The notes beneath the pieces were generated by a model. It had not been told where the DNA came from and did no database searches. It worked only from the letters and a program-made list of their open reading frames with translations. From positions 33,720 through 97,719 of the forward strand of contig NZ_SPUM01000102.1 of assembly GCF_004614195.1 (NCBI RefSeq): DNA of 64,000 bases. The letters are read 5' to 3'. Each line of letters opens with the position of its first letter. Position 1 is the stretch's first letter. The position numbers and the translations under genes are program-made. Positions 16,576-26,242 of this stretch are shown here, one piece after another. The DNA comes from Massilia horti. GTDB taxonomy: Bacteria > Pseudomonadota > Gammaproteobacteria > Burkholderiales > Burkholderiaceae_D.

Positions 16576-18314
16576 TTGAACCTCGCTTCCTGTGCAATGC
16601 GCACGATGCTGTACAATGTTGATGCAATAGCCCGAGGGTCTTTGTAACTGTCCTGGTGTTCGTACCCAACCTGCCGGAACACCCCCTTGAAAATGCCACT
16701 ATTCAATTGGTGATCTGCGGATTTCATAGGCACGGTTTGATCGCCTGGCTCTGCAGCCGGGAGGATGGTGGCATGTATCGGCTTGGGAACCCCAGCGATG
16801 TACCTGAACGCCCTGTTTTCACCACGGGGGACCCAACGAACAAGTTCCAGCGTACCTTGCCGGTTTTCATCGAGGATTGGCCAGTCCTGCCAGCCGGTGG
16901 GATCGACACAGTGCTCGTCGATTTTCCATACGACTTCACCGAAGCTGCGGCGCGCCAGGTCGGCGCCGTAATGAGCATAACTGTTGAGGTCAAACGTGTT
17001 GGCAATCTTGCGGTGAAAGTTCTGGGCCCCATCGAGATAATCGCACGTTCGTTTAAATGTCCCTCCCCCGCGTTTCCGAGCTAACCCAGACGGATTAATC
17101 CATTCCTCGCGGAGCAACGCATACCACTTACCTCGCAATTTGTAGATTTCGTTGTATGGGTCACCCTTTTTCGGCCAGGAATCCAGCTCACATCCCTTGT
17201 ACATCACTCGGAGCCAGCCATTGCCATACGCCTCGCTAGGCAATAACTCCAGCGCCCCGGGTGCATTCGCCAGTACCGCTGTTACCTCGTCGCCGAAGTT
17301 GCCAGCCACCTTGGCGCCAATGCTCGCTTCCGGACCATGCAAAATGCCGGAATCCTCGAATCCCGCTCTCATCCGCTTGTAGGCGGCCGGGGCACCGATG
17401 GCGGGCATCACGCCATGCACGATACCCAGCACCTTCCCCTGCATGTTGCCGTAATCCGGGTGAACCAGCGCCCGTCCGACCAGTCCACCCATGGAATGAG
17501 TGACGATGATCACTCTGGGGCACTTATAGCCGAGCTTGATAAACTCGTCCATGAGCTTGTTAATTCGCTTGGCAATAACTATTGCACTGTCACCATTCGA
17601 CTGCAGCCAATTGTAGCCAAATGCATAAACGGGAAACCAAACGCCAGTGACGGCCTCTTTAAGTTCGTCCTCGGTCAATGCCTTTTGCAGTGGGGTTGGA
17701 TGCGCTCCCCAGCTTTGCGGGTCAACGCCTACGACATCGCGCCACTCCTCCCGGAGTACACCCACGAAAAAGGTGTTGTTAAGCCGCGATTCAAGATGCT
17801 GTAACAACTTCCCATAGCTTTTGAAATAGACTTCACCCCACCCTCGCGCTCGCACCTTTTGTACGGCCGTACGCGGGCTCGTTGCGGTAGGAGGATCGTC
17901 CGACAACATTGGAAACCGGAGGCTGCTGTCGAGTTCGACATTGGCATGCCTTTTATCACCGCTAACGTCGGGTGGTCCCGAGGGATCGTAAATGTCCACT
18001 GTTGTTTGTAACGGATCCAGCCGCAGTTGACGTTCACGTGACGGACTGTTGGCATGGATGTCTACGTTGAGTGCGCTGAGATCATCCGGGCGCCACGCGA
18101 TGTTATCGCTTCGACCCAGTTCCTGTTGCCGTTGCGCGCTCATGCGCAGATTCGATCCCATAATGCCGGGCAGAAAAATGACCGGCAAGACCGTTTTGGG
18201 TAGAAATCTGGCGGCTTGCACGCCTATGTCCTGCAGCGGTGTCGCAAAACCTTCGGCCTTGAGAGCGGCACCGTAGTTTTGTTGCGCCGGTAACGGGTAT
18301 TCAATTTTTGCCAT
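16563..18314 (-). CDS. T6SS lipase effector (Tle4-like alpha/beta hydrolase)
   Basis: An alpha/beta-hydrolase of 583 residues without a signal peptide, as expected for a cargo loaded onto VgrG. The N-terminal region has the oxyanion-type motif VIFLPGIMGSNLRM. The nucleophile elbow is VTHSMGGLVGRA with Ser274; the first Gly of the usual GxSxG is Thr, a variant also common in LCAT/PGAP1-like lipases. The C-terminal part contains further acidic and His candidates (AEPGDQTVPM, YEHQDSYKD). The Tli4-like immunity protein downstream supports a Tle4-type phospholipase acting from the periplasm of target cells. It lies 37 bases after vgrG. The chosen start is MAKIEYPLPA at 18314; an ATG at 18371 would run into vgrG. 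Confidence 0.82.
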   Translation of the reverse strand: MAKIEYPLPAQQNYGAALKAEGFATPLQDIGVQAARFLPKTVLPVIFLPGIMGSNLRMSAQRQQELGRSDNIAWRPDDLSALNVDIHANSPSRERQLRLDPLQTTVDIYDPSGPPDVSGDKRHANVELDSSLRFPMLSDDPPTATSPRTAVQKVRARGWGEVYFKSYGKLLQHLESRLNNTFFVGVLREEWRDVVGVDPQSWGAHPTPLQKALTEDELKEAVTGVWFPVYAFGYNWLQSNGDSAIVIAKRINKLMDEFIKLGYKCPRVIIVTHSMGGLVGRALVHPDYGNMQGKVLGIVHGVMPAIGAPAAYKRMRAGFEDSGILHGPEASIGAKVAGNFGDEVTAVLANAPGALELLPSEAYGNGWLRVMYKGCELDSWPKKGDPYNEIYKLRGKWYALLREEWINPSGLARKRGGGTFKRTCDYLDGAQNFHRKIANTFDLNSYAHYGADLARRSFGEVVWKIDEHCVDPTGWQDWPILDENRQGTLELVRWVPRGENRAFRYIAGVPKPIHATILPAAEPGDQTVPMKSADHQLNSGIFKGVFRQVGYEHQDSYKDPRAIASTLYSIVRIAQEARFKCFI

Positions 18315-18351
18315 CCGACAGTTCTTTCTGTTTTGAGTTCGACGCCCGGTA

Positions 18352-21102
18352 TCAGTCGTCAAGCGCTTCAACCGTATAGCGCCCGAAAGGGATGGTGCTG
18401 GTAAAACGCTCAGTTAATCCAGTAGCGTCGGTACGTCCCTCGAATGTGCGCCCATCTTCAGTGGTGATGCGATACCGCTGATTCTTCATCGGTTCGTCGG
18501 TTCCCAGCCAACGCAGGATGGTTTGCTGATTGTGCGGTGCCCCGCTTGTAGGCAGCACCAGACCTGGCGGGGTGGCGCTCCCTGGTCGAATATGAGCAAA
18601 GTCCGACGATTTGATGGTGTGCGCGCCGCTACTTTGCTGGATGATGGTGCCACCACCAATATCCACTTGTGCGCCTTGCGTGACGAAGCGCACCTTGGGC
18701 GCCTGCAGCACGATTTCGTCGGCGGCGGTCAGTACGATGCGCTTGGCGGAGGTGGCCTCGATGTCGCCACCATGTGTTTGCATTTCGAGCTTTCCACTGG
18801 CGGCGATCAGTTTGATGCCGAGCCGATGGGCGAACAGGCTGATACTGTCCGATACGCGCACAAGTAGTTTTTTGCCAACCGAAAGCTGGGTATTGCCGAT
18901 ACTGACCATATCGACATGGGTTTGCGCGCCTATTGCAATGTTGTCCTGGCTTGTCATTGCCACGCCTGCAGGCGCCGACAGCGCCACGACGGGTGCGCCA
19001 CCGGAGCCCGTGCTGTCGTTTTCGGTATTGCTACCGGATTCCCACTGTTTCAGGTAGCCGATCAGTTGTTTGAGTTCCTTATCGTCGGTGTCGTCTGCAT
19101 GATGCGTCGTTGACAGCTCGGATAGGTGTTGCTGGACGCCCTGGAGCGCCTCGATCAAACCAATCAGTTCGTTGCGATCCAGCTGTTTGCCGCTGGCTTG
19201 CTGGCGCGCAACGGCGCTGATCAGCACGCCTTTCGCGCCGCGTACCGCAACGGCATGGTCACTGCGCAATTCCGCCCCTTCACCGCGCGCCTCCCCTCTG
19301 CCATTCCTGCGGGGATGGGTAAGCCATCCCAAGTTCAATTCGCTATGGCCGTGCTGGGAAGACAATTGCGCATTAATCTGCCCCGGCGTGTCGTCCAGGC
19401 GCAGCTGGTTGTAGCGAGTGCCGTGCACTTCTTTGCTCTTGATACCGGCCAGGTACTTGTTCCCTGGCAGCGCTCCGGTATGGCTGAACGAAGGAGGCTG
19501 GGCTGTTCCACCATAGACCCGCGACACAATAATCGGCTTGTCCGGGTCCCCGCCCAAGAAATCGACGATCACTTCATCACCGACACGGGGAAGAGTAATC
19601 GTCCCCCACTGATTGCTGGCCCATGTACTGGCTACACGTACCCATGCGGAGTCCCGGTCGCTGTCGCTGGCGCCCGCATCTTGCGCATGGCTGTGGTCTT
19701 CCGTCCTGGTGCCGGGAAAACGTACCTTGACCCGGCCAAGTTTGTCGCAATGCACTTCTTCACCGGCGGGGCCGACCACAAGCGCGCTTTGCAGTTGTGG
19801 GCGCGGCAAATCGGTGCGGGGATCGAAAGCGGGAACAATCGGAATGCCGCGACGCACGCAACAAAAGCGATTGGTGTAGCGCATGCCGCGCTCCTCGCTG
19901 GCTTGCTGTAGACCGTTAGTCGACTGCCGGTCATCCCACCGGTTAAGTGCAAACAGACGTAGTACCTGGTCGTTAATGGCCTTGGGCAGGTTGTTTTCTG
20001 CATCAACCTCCAGGCGGGTGACGATGAATTCTCGTTCGTTCGCGGGATGGGTGTCGATTTCACTATGACCACTCAAGGCTATCCACTGCCCGACACACAA
20101 AGTGCGCACGCTGCCTTCGCCGTAAAAACACTTGGATTCGTATTCATGGCGCTTCATGCGCAATTCGCCAAGTTTCCGGTAATCGTCGCCGTCCTCGCCC
20201 GCATGCGGCATGTCGATCAAGTAGTCATCGAGACTCACTGCGAACTGGTTGCCCATTGTCCCCTGATCAACGCAGGACGAGCTCGTGCTGGTCATTGGAC
20301 GAGTTTGCATGTAATCCCAGCTTTGGCGGCCAACACTGCCCGGTTTGAGCGTGCGGACTGGACTCCACGTCATAATGGTGTCCTGTTCCTCCGTGCTGCC
20401 ATCCTGGTGATACCGCACGGTGCCCGCGGCATTTCGCGGGAGCGTGAATGCGTCGTCGAACAGTACCAGGGCGTGGGCCGGCGTGTCCTGGCTTTGTCTC
20501 TGGCTGGCTTGCCCGGGCCGCATGAACCATGCGACGCCGCGCCGTTTCCATAAACGGCGCAGAAAGTCGGCGTCGGACTCATTATGTTGCATGGTGAATT
20601 CACGCGCGGGATAGGTGCCGGTTACATGCGACCAGTCCACGTCGAGGGCTTTCGCCAACACCGGGTTGTTTTGGCGCCACTCATCCAGAATGACCTGGGT
20701 GATATCCAGTTCATTCAGCTTGCGGAAGACTCGAGTGTTGATGCGGTGCTCCATCAGGGCTAACGCATCGCGCACCACCAGTTCGTAAGTCGCCAGGCCG
20801 CCATCGCTCTGGCCGGCGGCCACTTGCGCCACAATGCCGCAAACCGCGCGTATGTCGCCGCAATCCGTTACGAACTGGAGTTCAGCCGGCAGTGCGATGA
20901 ATTCCTTCAAGGAAAGATCGGCCTGTGTCGATACGCAGAGAATCCGGTATTCCAGCCCGCCGCATATCGCTTCACTTCCCGTAACACGTTTGACGAGCAA
21001 AACATCGTCCAGCACCCGCTGTTCTTGCGACAGCCGCAAACGAATCGGCCGGTTTGCCTCGGACAAACCGGCGAATCTCCCTGTCAAATCATGCAGGTTC
21101 AT
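18352..21102 (-). CDS. vgrG: T6SS spike protein VgrG with C-terminal transthyretin-like tail
   Basis: VgrG (TssI), 916 residues. The N-terminal gp27-like domain includes RVFRKLNELDITQVILDEW and REFTMQHNESDADFLRRLWK. The gp5-like OB region contains ALVVGPAGEEVHCDKLGRVK and WGTITLPRVGDEVIVDFLGG. The middle contains a DUF2345-type beta-helix (about residues 590-850). The last 60 residues form a small beta domain (PMKNQRYRITTEDGRTFEGR, then TDATGLTERF) resembling the transthyretin-like tails that recruit Tle lipases, as shown for VgrG1-Tle1 of enteroaggregative E. coli. The lipase gene follows at 37 bases, consistent with that role. The upstream gene is tssG, 202 bases away, so vgrG may have its own promoter. 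Confidence 0.95.
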   Translation of the reverse strand: MNLHDLTGRFAGLSEANRPIRLRLSQEQRVLDDVLLVKRVTGSEAICGGLEYRILCVSTQADLSLKEFIALPAELQFVTDCGDIRAVCGIVAQVAAGQSDGGLATYELVVRDALALMEHRINTRVFRKLNELDITQVILDEWRQNNPVLAKALDVDWSHVTGTYPAREFTMQHNESDADFLRRLWKRRGVAWFMRPGQASQRQSQDTPAHALVLFDDAFTLPRNAAGTVRYHQDGSTEEQDTIMTWSPVRTLKPGSVGRQSWDYMQTRPMTSTSSSCVDQGTMGNQFAVSLDDYLIDMPHAGEDGDDYRKLGELRMKRHEYESKCFYGEGSVRTLCVGQWIALSGHSEIDTHPANEREFIVTRLEVDAENNLPKAINDQVLRLFALNRWDDRQSTNGLQQASEERGMRYTNRFCCVRRGIPIVPAFDPRTDLPRPQLQSALVVGPAGEEVHCDKLGRVKVRFPGTRTEDHSHAQDAGASDSDRDSAWVRVASTWASNQWGTITLPRVGDEVIVDFLGGDPDKPIIVSRVYGGTAQPPSFSHTGALPGNKYLAGIKSKEVHGTRYNQLRLDDTPGQINAQLSSQHGHSELNLGWLTHPRRNGRGEARGEGAELRSDHAVAVRGAKGVLISAVARQQASGKQLDRNELIGLIEALQGVQQHLSELSTTHHADDTDDKELKQLIGYLKQWESGSNTENDSTGSGGAPVVALSAPAGVAMTSQDNIAIGAQTHVDMVSIGNTQLSVGKKLLVRVSDSISLFAHRLGIKLIAASGKLEMQTHGGDIEATSAKRIVLTAADEIVLQAPKVRFVTQGAQVDIGGGTIIQQSSGAHTIKSSDFAHIRPGSATPPGLVLPTSGAPHNQQTILRWLGTDEPMKNQRYRITTEDGRTFEGRTDATGLTERFTSTIPFGRYTVEALDD

Positions 21103-21304
21103 GCAAACTTGCCTTTCTGGTCGGCAAGCGATTTTGTTGCATTACGCTGCACGGCATTTGTGAGCATTCGGCCCTCCGATAGCATGTCTGGAGATACCTG
21201 TTCTGGTGGCGCTTTCCAAAGATCAATGGTACGAACCTAAAGCATCACTCTGTTTGATACCGATCAAGTCTTTCACCGTGCGTACATCTTGATTTCATCC
21301 ATAT

Positions 21305-22390
21305 TTACATCGCATGAATGTCATACCGCACATCATTGCGGTCCTGCGTCTGTGGCCCTGTGACCAGGTAGGTATCCCATCCCAAACGGCCGACTGTGCC
21401 ATCGTCCGTAAACGACACTCCATGCACATCTGCCGCGCGCAGCACCAGTTCCACCTCATATTCAAGCGACACGCCGGTAAACATCGTCAGCATGCTCTTT
21501 AATGCGCGCGCAGCCAGCCCGACTGGCAGGAAGGCATCGAAGCTGGCGTAGTCGAGCGGCCCGATCACCAGGCGCAAGCGAAGGTCACGCTGCCATACGC
21601 GCGCGCCTGCCAGCGCCGCGCCGCCCAGCGTGGCATTTGTGCCGCCGAGTATCGTCTGCTGCTCGGGCGGCACGTCGTACCAGCAACCGATGAATTGCTC
21701 GGCCTTCACCGGCTGGCCAAAATAGTCGGACAGCATTCGCGCGATCTGTACCGCGGATGCCGGCCGGTGCCGGATCGAAGCAGCAAAGTAGCCCATTGAT
21801 TCGTCCAGCAGCATGCCTTCCTGCGGGTCCGCGAGACGCTTGCGCAACGACTCGTTGCCAAGACCGCCGAGCGCGAGCAGCAGCGGCAGGAAGGCATCCT
21901 TGCCATCGACCTGGTACTTGAACGCCAGCCGGTACTTTCGCCAGGCTTCGTAAAACAGCGCCAGCGAACGGTTCGAAAACGTATCCAGAAACGCCCGCGG
22001 ACCTTCGTCCCTTTGGTACTGCTCGTATTCAGCAATCCGCTCTGTGTAATGTGCCGGCAGTACGCCGATGCCGCCCAACAATCCCATGAAGGCAGGCGTA
22101 ATGCGAGTGTATTTGAACGTGGCCGATTTCATCGCCGCGTCGAGCGAACCTGGATCGACGTGAATGCCGTCTGGCTCGGTGTGGATGGCCTCGATCTGGC
22201 TGGCCGGGAAAGTGAGCGACGTCGAATTCCGGAAGCGCAAAAAATTATGCACCACGGCCTGTTCGGGCACGCCATGACGCTTGAGCCAGAGTTCGAGCAG
22301 ACGCACGGCTTGAAAGAATTCGAAGCGGTACGGTTCCCTGAACAGTCGCTCAATTACAGCAGGCTCAAATTGCCGCTTTTTGGCGCGCAT
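21305..22390 (-). CDS. tssG: T6SS baseplate subunit TssG
   Basis: TssG (ImpH/VasB family), 361 residues, near family length. The typical opening is present: FEPAVIERLFREPYRFEFF and AVRLLELWLKR. The motif FPASQIEAI and the mid-region ITPAFMGLLGGIGVLPAHYT are strongly conserved in the family. TssG forms the baseplate wedge with TssF, TssE and TssK. Its start overlaps the end of tssF by 37 bases, so it is co-translated with tssF. Confidence 0.95.
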   Translation of the reverse strand: MRAKKRQFEPAVIERLFREPYRFEFFQAVRLLELWLKRHGVPEQAVVHNFLRFRNSTSLTFPASQIEAIHTEPDGIHVDPGSLDAAMKSATFKYTRITPAFMGLLGGIGVLPAHYTERIAEYEQYQRDEGPRAFLDTFSNRSLALFYEAWRKYRLAFKYQVDGKDAFLPLLLALGGLGNESLRKRLADPQEGMLLDESMGYFAASIRHRPASAVQIARMLSDYFGQPVKAEQFIGCWYDVPPEQQTILGGTNATLGGAALAGARVWQRDLRLRLVIGPLDYASFDAFLPVGLAARALKSMLTMFTGVSLEYEVELVLRAADVHGVSFTDDGTVGRLGWDTYLVTGPQTQDRNDVRYDIHAM

Positions 22391-24195
22391 TTCAATATCT
22401 CTTCTCCGGTTTTACTCGACACGAGCACCAGTTGGGTAAAGCTGTTGGCGTGCACGTACAATGCCAGGAACTGTTCGATGACGTAGGCGAAAGCATGAAT
22501 GCCGCTACCCACGAAGGCTTCCTCCTCGATGGTCAGGCGCACTTCGACACCACGAACCAGGCAGGCAAACGGGTTCCCGGGCAGCCAGGCGGTGGCTGGG
22601 ATTTGAGCGATGGCCGCAATGCCGCTGATTTGGCGCTGCGACGCGGGTGAGCGCGGCAAATCATATAAGGCCAGCATCTCGCGGAAGGCATCCACCCCGC
22701 CGCCCGTCAATGACAGGTGGTTCAGCGACAGTTGGGAAATCAGGCGCCAATGCGCGCCGTGCCCTTGTTCAAAGCGATGCGCCGCGGTCGGCTTGCGCAG
22801 AAAGCTGATCGAACTCACTCCGGAGCTTCCTGCGAGGAACAGGTCGCCGCCGCGCTGACCGTAGGGCAGCACCGTCGGCAAATCGCGATTCGTGCACGTC
22901 AGCTCCAGGCTGAGCGTGCACGCCTCGACCTCGGCCGGGTCGAAATCGATATCAACGATTGAAATCTGCGTCTCGAAACCAGGACTCTTCTCGGCCAGGC
23001 TTTGGTAGCGCCGCATGGCCCAGTAGTGCCCGCTCTGCTCCGGCGTCTGGGCGTGCTTGAGGGAATAGAATGGCCGGAACTGGGTGACTGATTCACCTTG
23101 CGGCGTTTGCCGTACGAGTGTGACCGAATCGATCGAGTGGACTTCGTAGGCAAAGGCGCGGCGTGCATCAGCCAGCACAGGATAGCTGGCGGTAGTGTAC
23201 GTTAGCCGGATCGGCTCGCCACGCTGGCGGAACAAGTTGACAACGGGCGTACATGCCAGCAGCAGATTATTGGTCGACAGCGTGCCGAGCATGCGCGCGA
23301 TGTTCGAATCGGTCCGCATTCCCGACATTGCCAGGTGCAGTGTCACCGACTTCGCGCCGGGTAGCGCGCTGCAAAGCGCCGCAAGGTCTATATCGAAGAA
23401 ATTGAATTTCTCAGGAAAGCAGAAATATTCTGTCAGCAGACGGTAGGCGGCATGTGAACGGTCCGGAAAATCGATCAGCGATTCGTCTTCATTGAAACCC
23501 ACGGGGCTGACCGGATTGGCGGACAGTTCGAGCCAACGCCGGCTGCCTTCCGCCTCTACATAGGCGGCCACGGTACGCATGAACAGCGCGTCGCGCAACG
23601 CGGCGCAGAATGACGGTTCGCCGTCGATAAAGACGCGCAGTTTCGACAAGCCCAGTTGCCCTACCGAGCCTTGCCCGGCGGTGCTCGAGATCGTCAGGTC
23701 CAGGCTTGACGTCGCGCCCACCGGTGGCCGAATTGACGCCGGAGTATCCATGATTGCGGCGAACGACGCACTGGTAAGCGCCAGTGGCGCCACGGTCACC
23801 GGGTAGGCTGTACGAAAAATGCAATCCGTCCCGCGCACCGGACGCGTAGTCAGTTTTGTGCCACGCGCGATGACGCTCACGCCGGTCTTCTGGGCGTCCT
23901 CGCTATTTGTCTCCAGGCGCGCAATCGAACATGAGGGAAATGGCCGCAGGTAGTGCGGATACAGCACCTCGAACAGCGCTTCGGTAAATTCAGGGTAGTC
24001 GTCGTCGAGTCGTTTGGCGATGCGCGAGTTAAGCAGGGCAAACGCTTCGATCATTCGCTCGACATGTGGATCTTCGCACACCTCGCCGCTGATCAGCATT
24101 CGGCCCGCAATCTTGGGATAGCGTTCGGCGAACTCCCGCAGATTGCGCCGCAAGAATCCCAATTCCCTTTCGTAGTAAGGTAAGAGATCTTCCAA
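22354..24195 (-). CDS. tssF: T6SS baseplate subunit TssF
   Basis: TssF (ImpG/VasA family), 613 residues, normal length. It starts MEDLLPYYERELGFLRRNLR and continues with FAERYPKIAGRMLISG, DPHVERMIEAFALLNSRI and FTEALFEVLYPHYLRPFPS, the most conserved region of the family. TssF is the main wedge component of the baseplate and contacts VgrG and TssG. It lies two bases after tssE and overlaps tssG. No truncation is seen. Confidence 0.96.
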   Translation of the reverse strand: MEDLLPYYERELGFLRRNLREFAERYPKIAGRMLISGEVCEDPHVERMIEAFALLNSRIAKRLDDDYPEFTEALFEVLYPHYLRPFPSCSIARLETNSEDAQKTGVSVIARGTKLTTRPVRGTDCIFRTAYPVTVAPLALTSASFAAIMDTPASIRPPVGATSSLDLTISSTAGQGSVGQLGLSKLRVFIDGEPSFCAALRDALFMRTVAAYVEAEGSRRWLELSANPVSPVGFNEDESLIDFPDRSHAAYRLLTEYFCFPEKFNFFDIDLAALCSALPGAKSVTLHLAMSGMRTDSNIARMLGTLSTNNLLLACTPVVNLFRQRGEPIRLTYTTASYPVLADARRAFAYEVHSIDSVTLVRQTPQGESVTQFRPFYSLKHAQTPEQSGHYWAMRRYQSLAEKSPGFETQISIVDIDFDPAEVEACTLSLELTCTNRDLPTVLPYGQRGGDLFLAGSSGVSSISFLRKPTAAHRFEQGHGAHWRLISQLSLNHLSLTGGGVDAFREMLALYDLPRSPASQRQISGIAAIAQIPATAWLPGNPFACLVRGVEVRLTIEEEAFVGSGIHAFAYVIEQFLALYVHANSFTQLVLVSSKTGEEILKCAPKSGNLSLL

Positions 24196-24197
24196 AC

Positions 24198-24686
24198 TCA
24201 GCCTCCCCCAGACGCCGCGCGGCTTGCCTTGCTGATGCTGTATCGGAGGGTCGATGGTTGCAGGACCGCGTCGAAGTTGACTGATTCTTGAAGAATGTTG
24301 ACGACCAGGAGCGCCTTGATTGAAAAATTGAGGCGGTTGACGACGTCCTCGCGCACGTCGAGCTGGACCTTGACATTGCGTAGGCGCGGCTCGTGGCGGC
24401 TAATGGCCTTTTGGATGCATTGGCAGATGTATGCGCGATCGTCGGGGCTGGAAATCGAGCGGTCTGCAAAATCGTTCAAACCGTAGGTCACAATCGAGAG
24501 ACTGCATTCCGGGAAATCCTTCAGCAACTCTTCCGGGATCGGTGAACGGGTATTGAGCAGCGCTTCGAGGTCGCGCACCACCGAGTCTTTCATATCCTCG
24601 GCCGATACGCGCGACACGGTTGCGCTCGTGGAACCGTGCACCGGTACATCCAGCAAGCGGTCAAACAATCCGCGCGTCAGACTCAT
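24198..24686 (-). CDS. tssE: T6SS baseplate subunit TssE (gp25-like)
   Basis: TssE, 162 residues, of the phage GPW/gp25 family that links the sheath to the baseplate. It begins MSLTRGLFDRLLDV. The body contains VVRDLEALLNTRSPIPEELL and NDFADRSISS, and further on IQKAISRHEPRLRNVKVQLD, matching the gp25 fold. The start at 24686 is preferred over an upstream ATG (24752) because GGAGGGGG precedes it. It is the first gene of the tssEFG run and is divergent from tssK. The sheath genes tssB/tssC and hcp, which usually precede tssE, are not adjacent. Confidence 0.93.
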   Translation of the reverse strand: MSLTRGLFDRLLDVPVHGSTSATVSRVSAEDMKDSVVRDLEALLNTRSPIPEELLKDFPECSLSIVTYGLNDFADRSISSPDDRAYICQCIQKAISRHEPRLRNVKVQLDVREDVVNRLNFSIKALLVVNILQESVNFDAVLQPSTLRYSISKASRAASGGG

Positions 24687-24871
24687 CGCCCCCTCCGTAC
24701 TGGACGTTATTACCGACTTTAGGGAAGAGGTAGCCAAAAAGCAATCGGACATTTCCTACGTTGTGCAATAAAGACATCGCGCGACGTTTAGATGCCAAAC
24801 CCGCCCAGCAGTGTTATTGTTTATTTAATTAGCGTCGAGTCGACACAAGACCGAAGAGGGATGCCTGCGAC

Positions 24872-26209
24872 ATGACCAGCAAAGTTCTCTGGGGCGAAGG
24901 GCTATTCCTGCGTCCCCAGCATTTCCAGCAGCAGGACCAGTACCACGAACACCGCCTATACCAGAGCGTCAAGCTGATTCACCCGTATGCATGGGGCGTG
25001 AATCAGCTGAAGGTCGACCAGGAAGCACTAGCCAGCAACATGCTGCGTGTCCTCGCCCTTTCCGTGCGCTTCCAGGATGGCGAGCTGTACGACGCACCGG
25101 AAGCCGACGAACTGCCGGATACGATCGACCTGAGCCAGCTGCAGCAGTCGCAACAGAGCGTTACCTACTATGTCGCCCTCCCCGCGTTCAAATCGTTCGG
25201 CGGCAATTTTGTCCCTCCGGGCCAGGCCACGAATGCTGCCCGATTCGTTCAGGCCAACCAGGACACGCCCGATCTTTTCACCAACGCGGTTCAGGCGCAG
25301 CTGGCATATTTGAAGAAAAAAGCACGGCTGGTCGCTGAGTTTGAATCGCGCGATTCCTTCGTCCATTTTCCACTGCTGCGCGTGCGCCGTACGGCCACCG
25401 GTGGCTTTGAACTGGACGAGTCTTTCATTGCGCCGAGCGTATCGGTCGGCGCCGCACCCTTGCTGTTCCAGCAGCTGCGCAGCCTGCTAGACGCCCTGCA
25501 GGCAAAAGTCAGCGCGCTTTACGACCGCCACCGGGAGCCAAGCCGTAATGCGATCGAGTTTCACTCTGGGGACATGTCTTCGTTCTGGCTGCTGCATGCG
25601 GCCAGCTCTGCCTATGCGCTGCTGGCGCACCATTTTCACCATCCTGACCTGCATCCCGAGCGATTACACCAGCAACTGATGGGTGTAGCCGGCAGCCTGA
25701 TGACATTTTCGCGGACCTGGACCCTGGCCGACCTGCCGGTCTACCAGCATAACGATCCGGGGCCCGGGTTCAGCAAGCTTTACCTGATTATTCGCGAACT
25801 GTTGAACACTGTTATCTCGACCAAATACTTCGCTATTGCACTTACGCAGGTCAGGGCCTCGTACTATATCGGCAAGCTCGACTCGGACAAGATCGATGAG
25901 AGTACGACTTTCTACATTGCGGTTTCTGCCAACGTCCCCGCACTGGAACTTGTCGACCTGGTGCCGCTTCGTTTCAAGGTCGGCGCACCCGACGATGTCG
26001 AAAAATTCGTGCTCGCGGCATTGCCCGGGGTGCGGCTTCAGTACGCCCCACAATTGCCGGCGGCGGTCCCGATTCGTCCCGACACCTGCTACTTCATGTT
26101 GGAAAAGGGCCCGATGTACGAGCGCATGTGCCAGGCGCAGTCGATATCGATCTACGTCCCCACTGGCGTACAGGACCTGAAGCTGGAACTGGTGGCTGTC
26201 ATCAATTGA
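24872..26209 (+). CDS. tssK: T6SS baseplate subunit TssK
   Basis: TssK (ImpJ/VasE family), 445 residues. The opening KVLWGEGLFLRPQHFQQQDQ is diagnostic. Later regions include DLPVYQHNDPGPGFSKLY and FYIAVSANVPALELVDLVP, also typical. TssK joins the baseplate to the TssJLM membrane complex. In most loci tssK is followed by tssL and tssM; here it is followed by a PAAR gene on the opposite strand. It is divergent from tssE, with the shared control region at 24687-24871. Confidence 0.96.
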   Translation: MTSKVLWGEGLFLRPQHFQQQDQYHEHRLYQSVKLIHPYAWGVNQLKVDQEALASNMLRVLALSVRFQDGELYDAPEADELPDTIDLSQLQQSQQSVTYYVALPAFKSFGGNFVPPGQATNAARFVQANQDTPDLFTNAVQAQLAYLKKKARLVAEFESRDSFVHFPLLRVRRTATGGFELDESFIAPSVSVGAAPLLFQQLRSLLDALQAKVSALYDRHREPSRNAIEFHSGDMSSFWLLHAASSAYALLAHHFHHPDLHPERLHQQLMGVAGSLMTFSRTWTLADLPVYQHNDPGPGFSKLYLIIRELLNTVISTKYFAIALTQVRASYYIGKLDSDKIDESTTFYIAVSANVPALELVDLVPLRFKVGAPDDVEKFVLAALPGVRLQYAPQLPAAVPIRPDTCYFMLEKGPMYERMCQAQSISIYVPTGVQDLKLELVAVIN

Positions 26210-26242
26210 CCTGCCCAGCGGCTAAAACAGCTTCAGCAGCTG

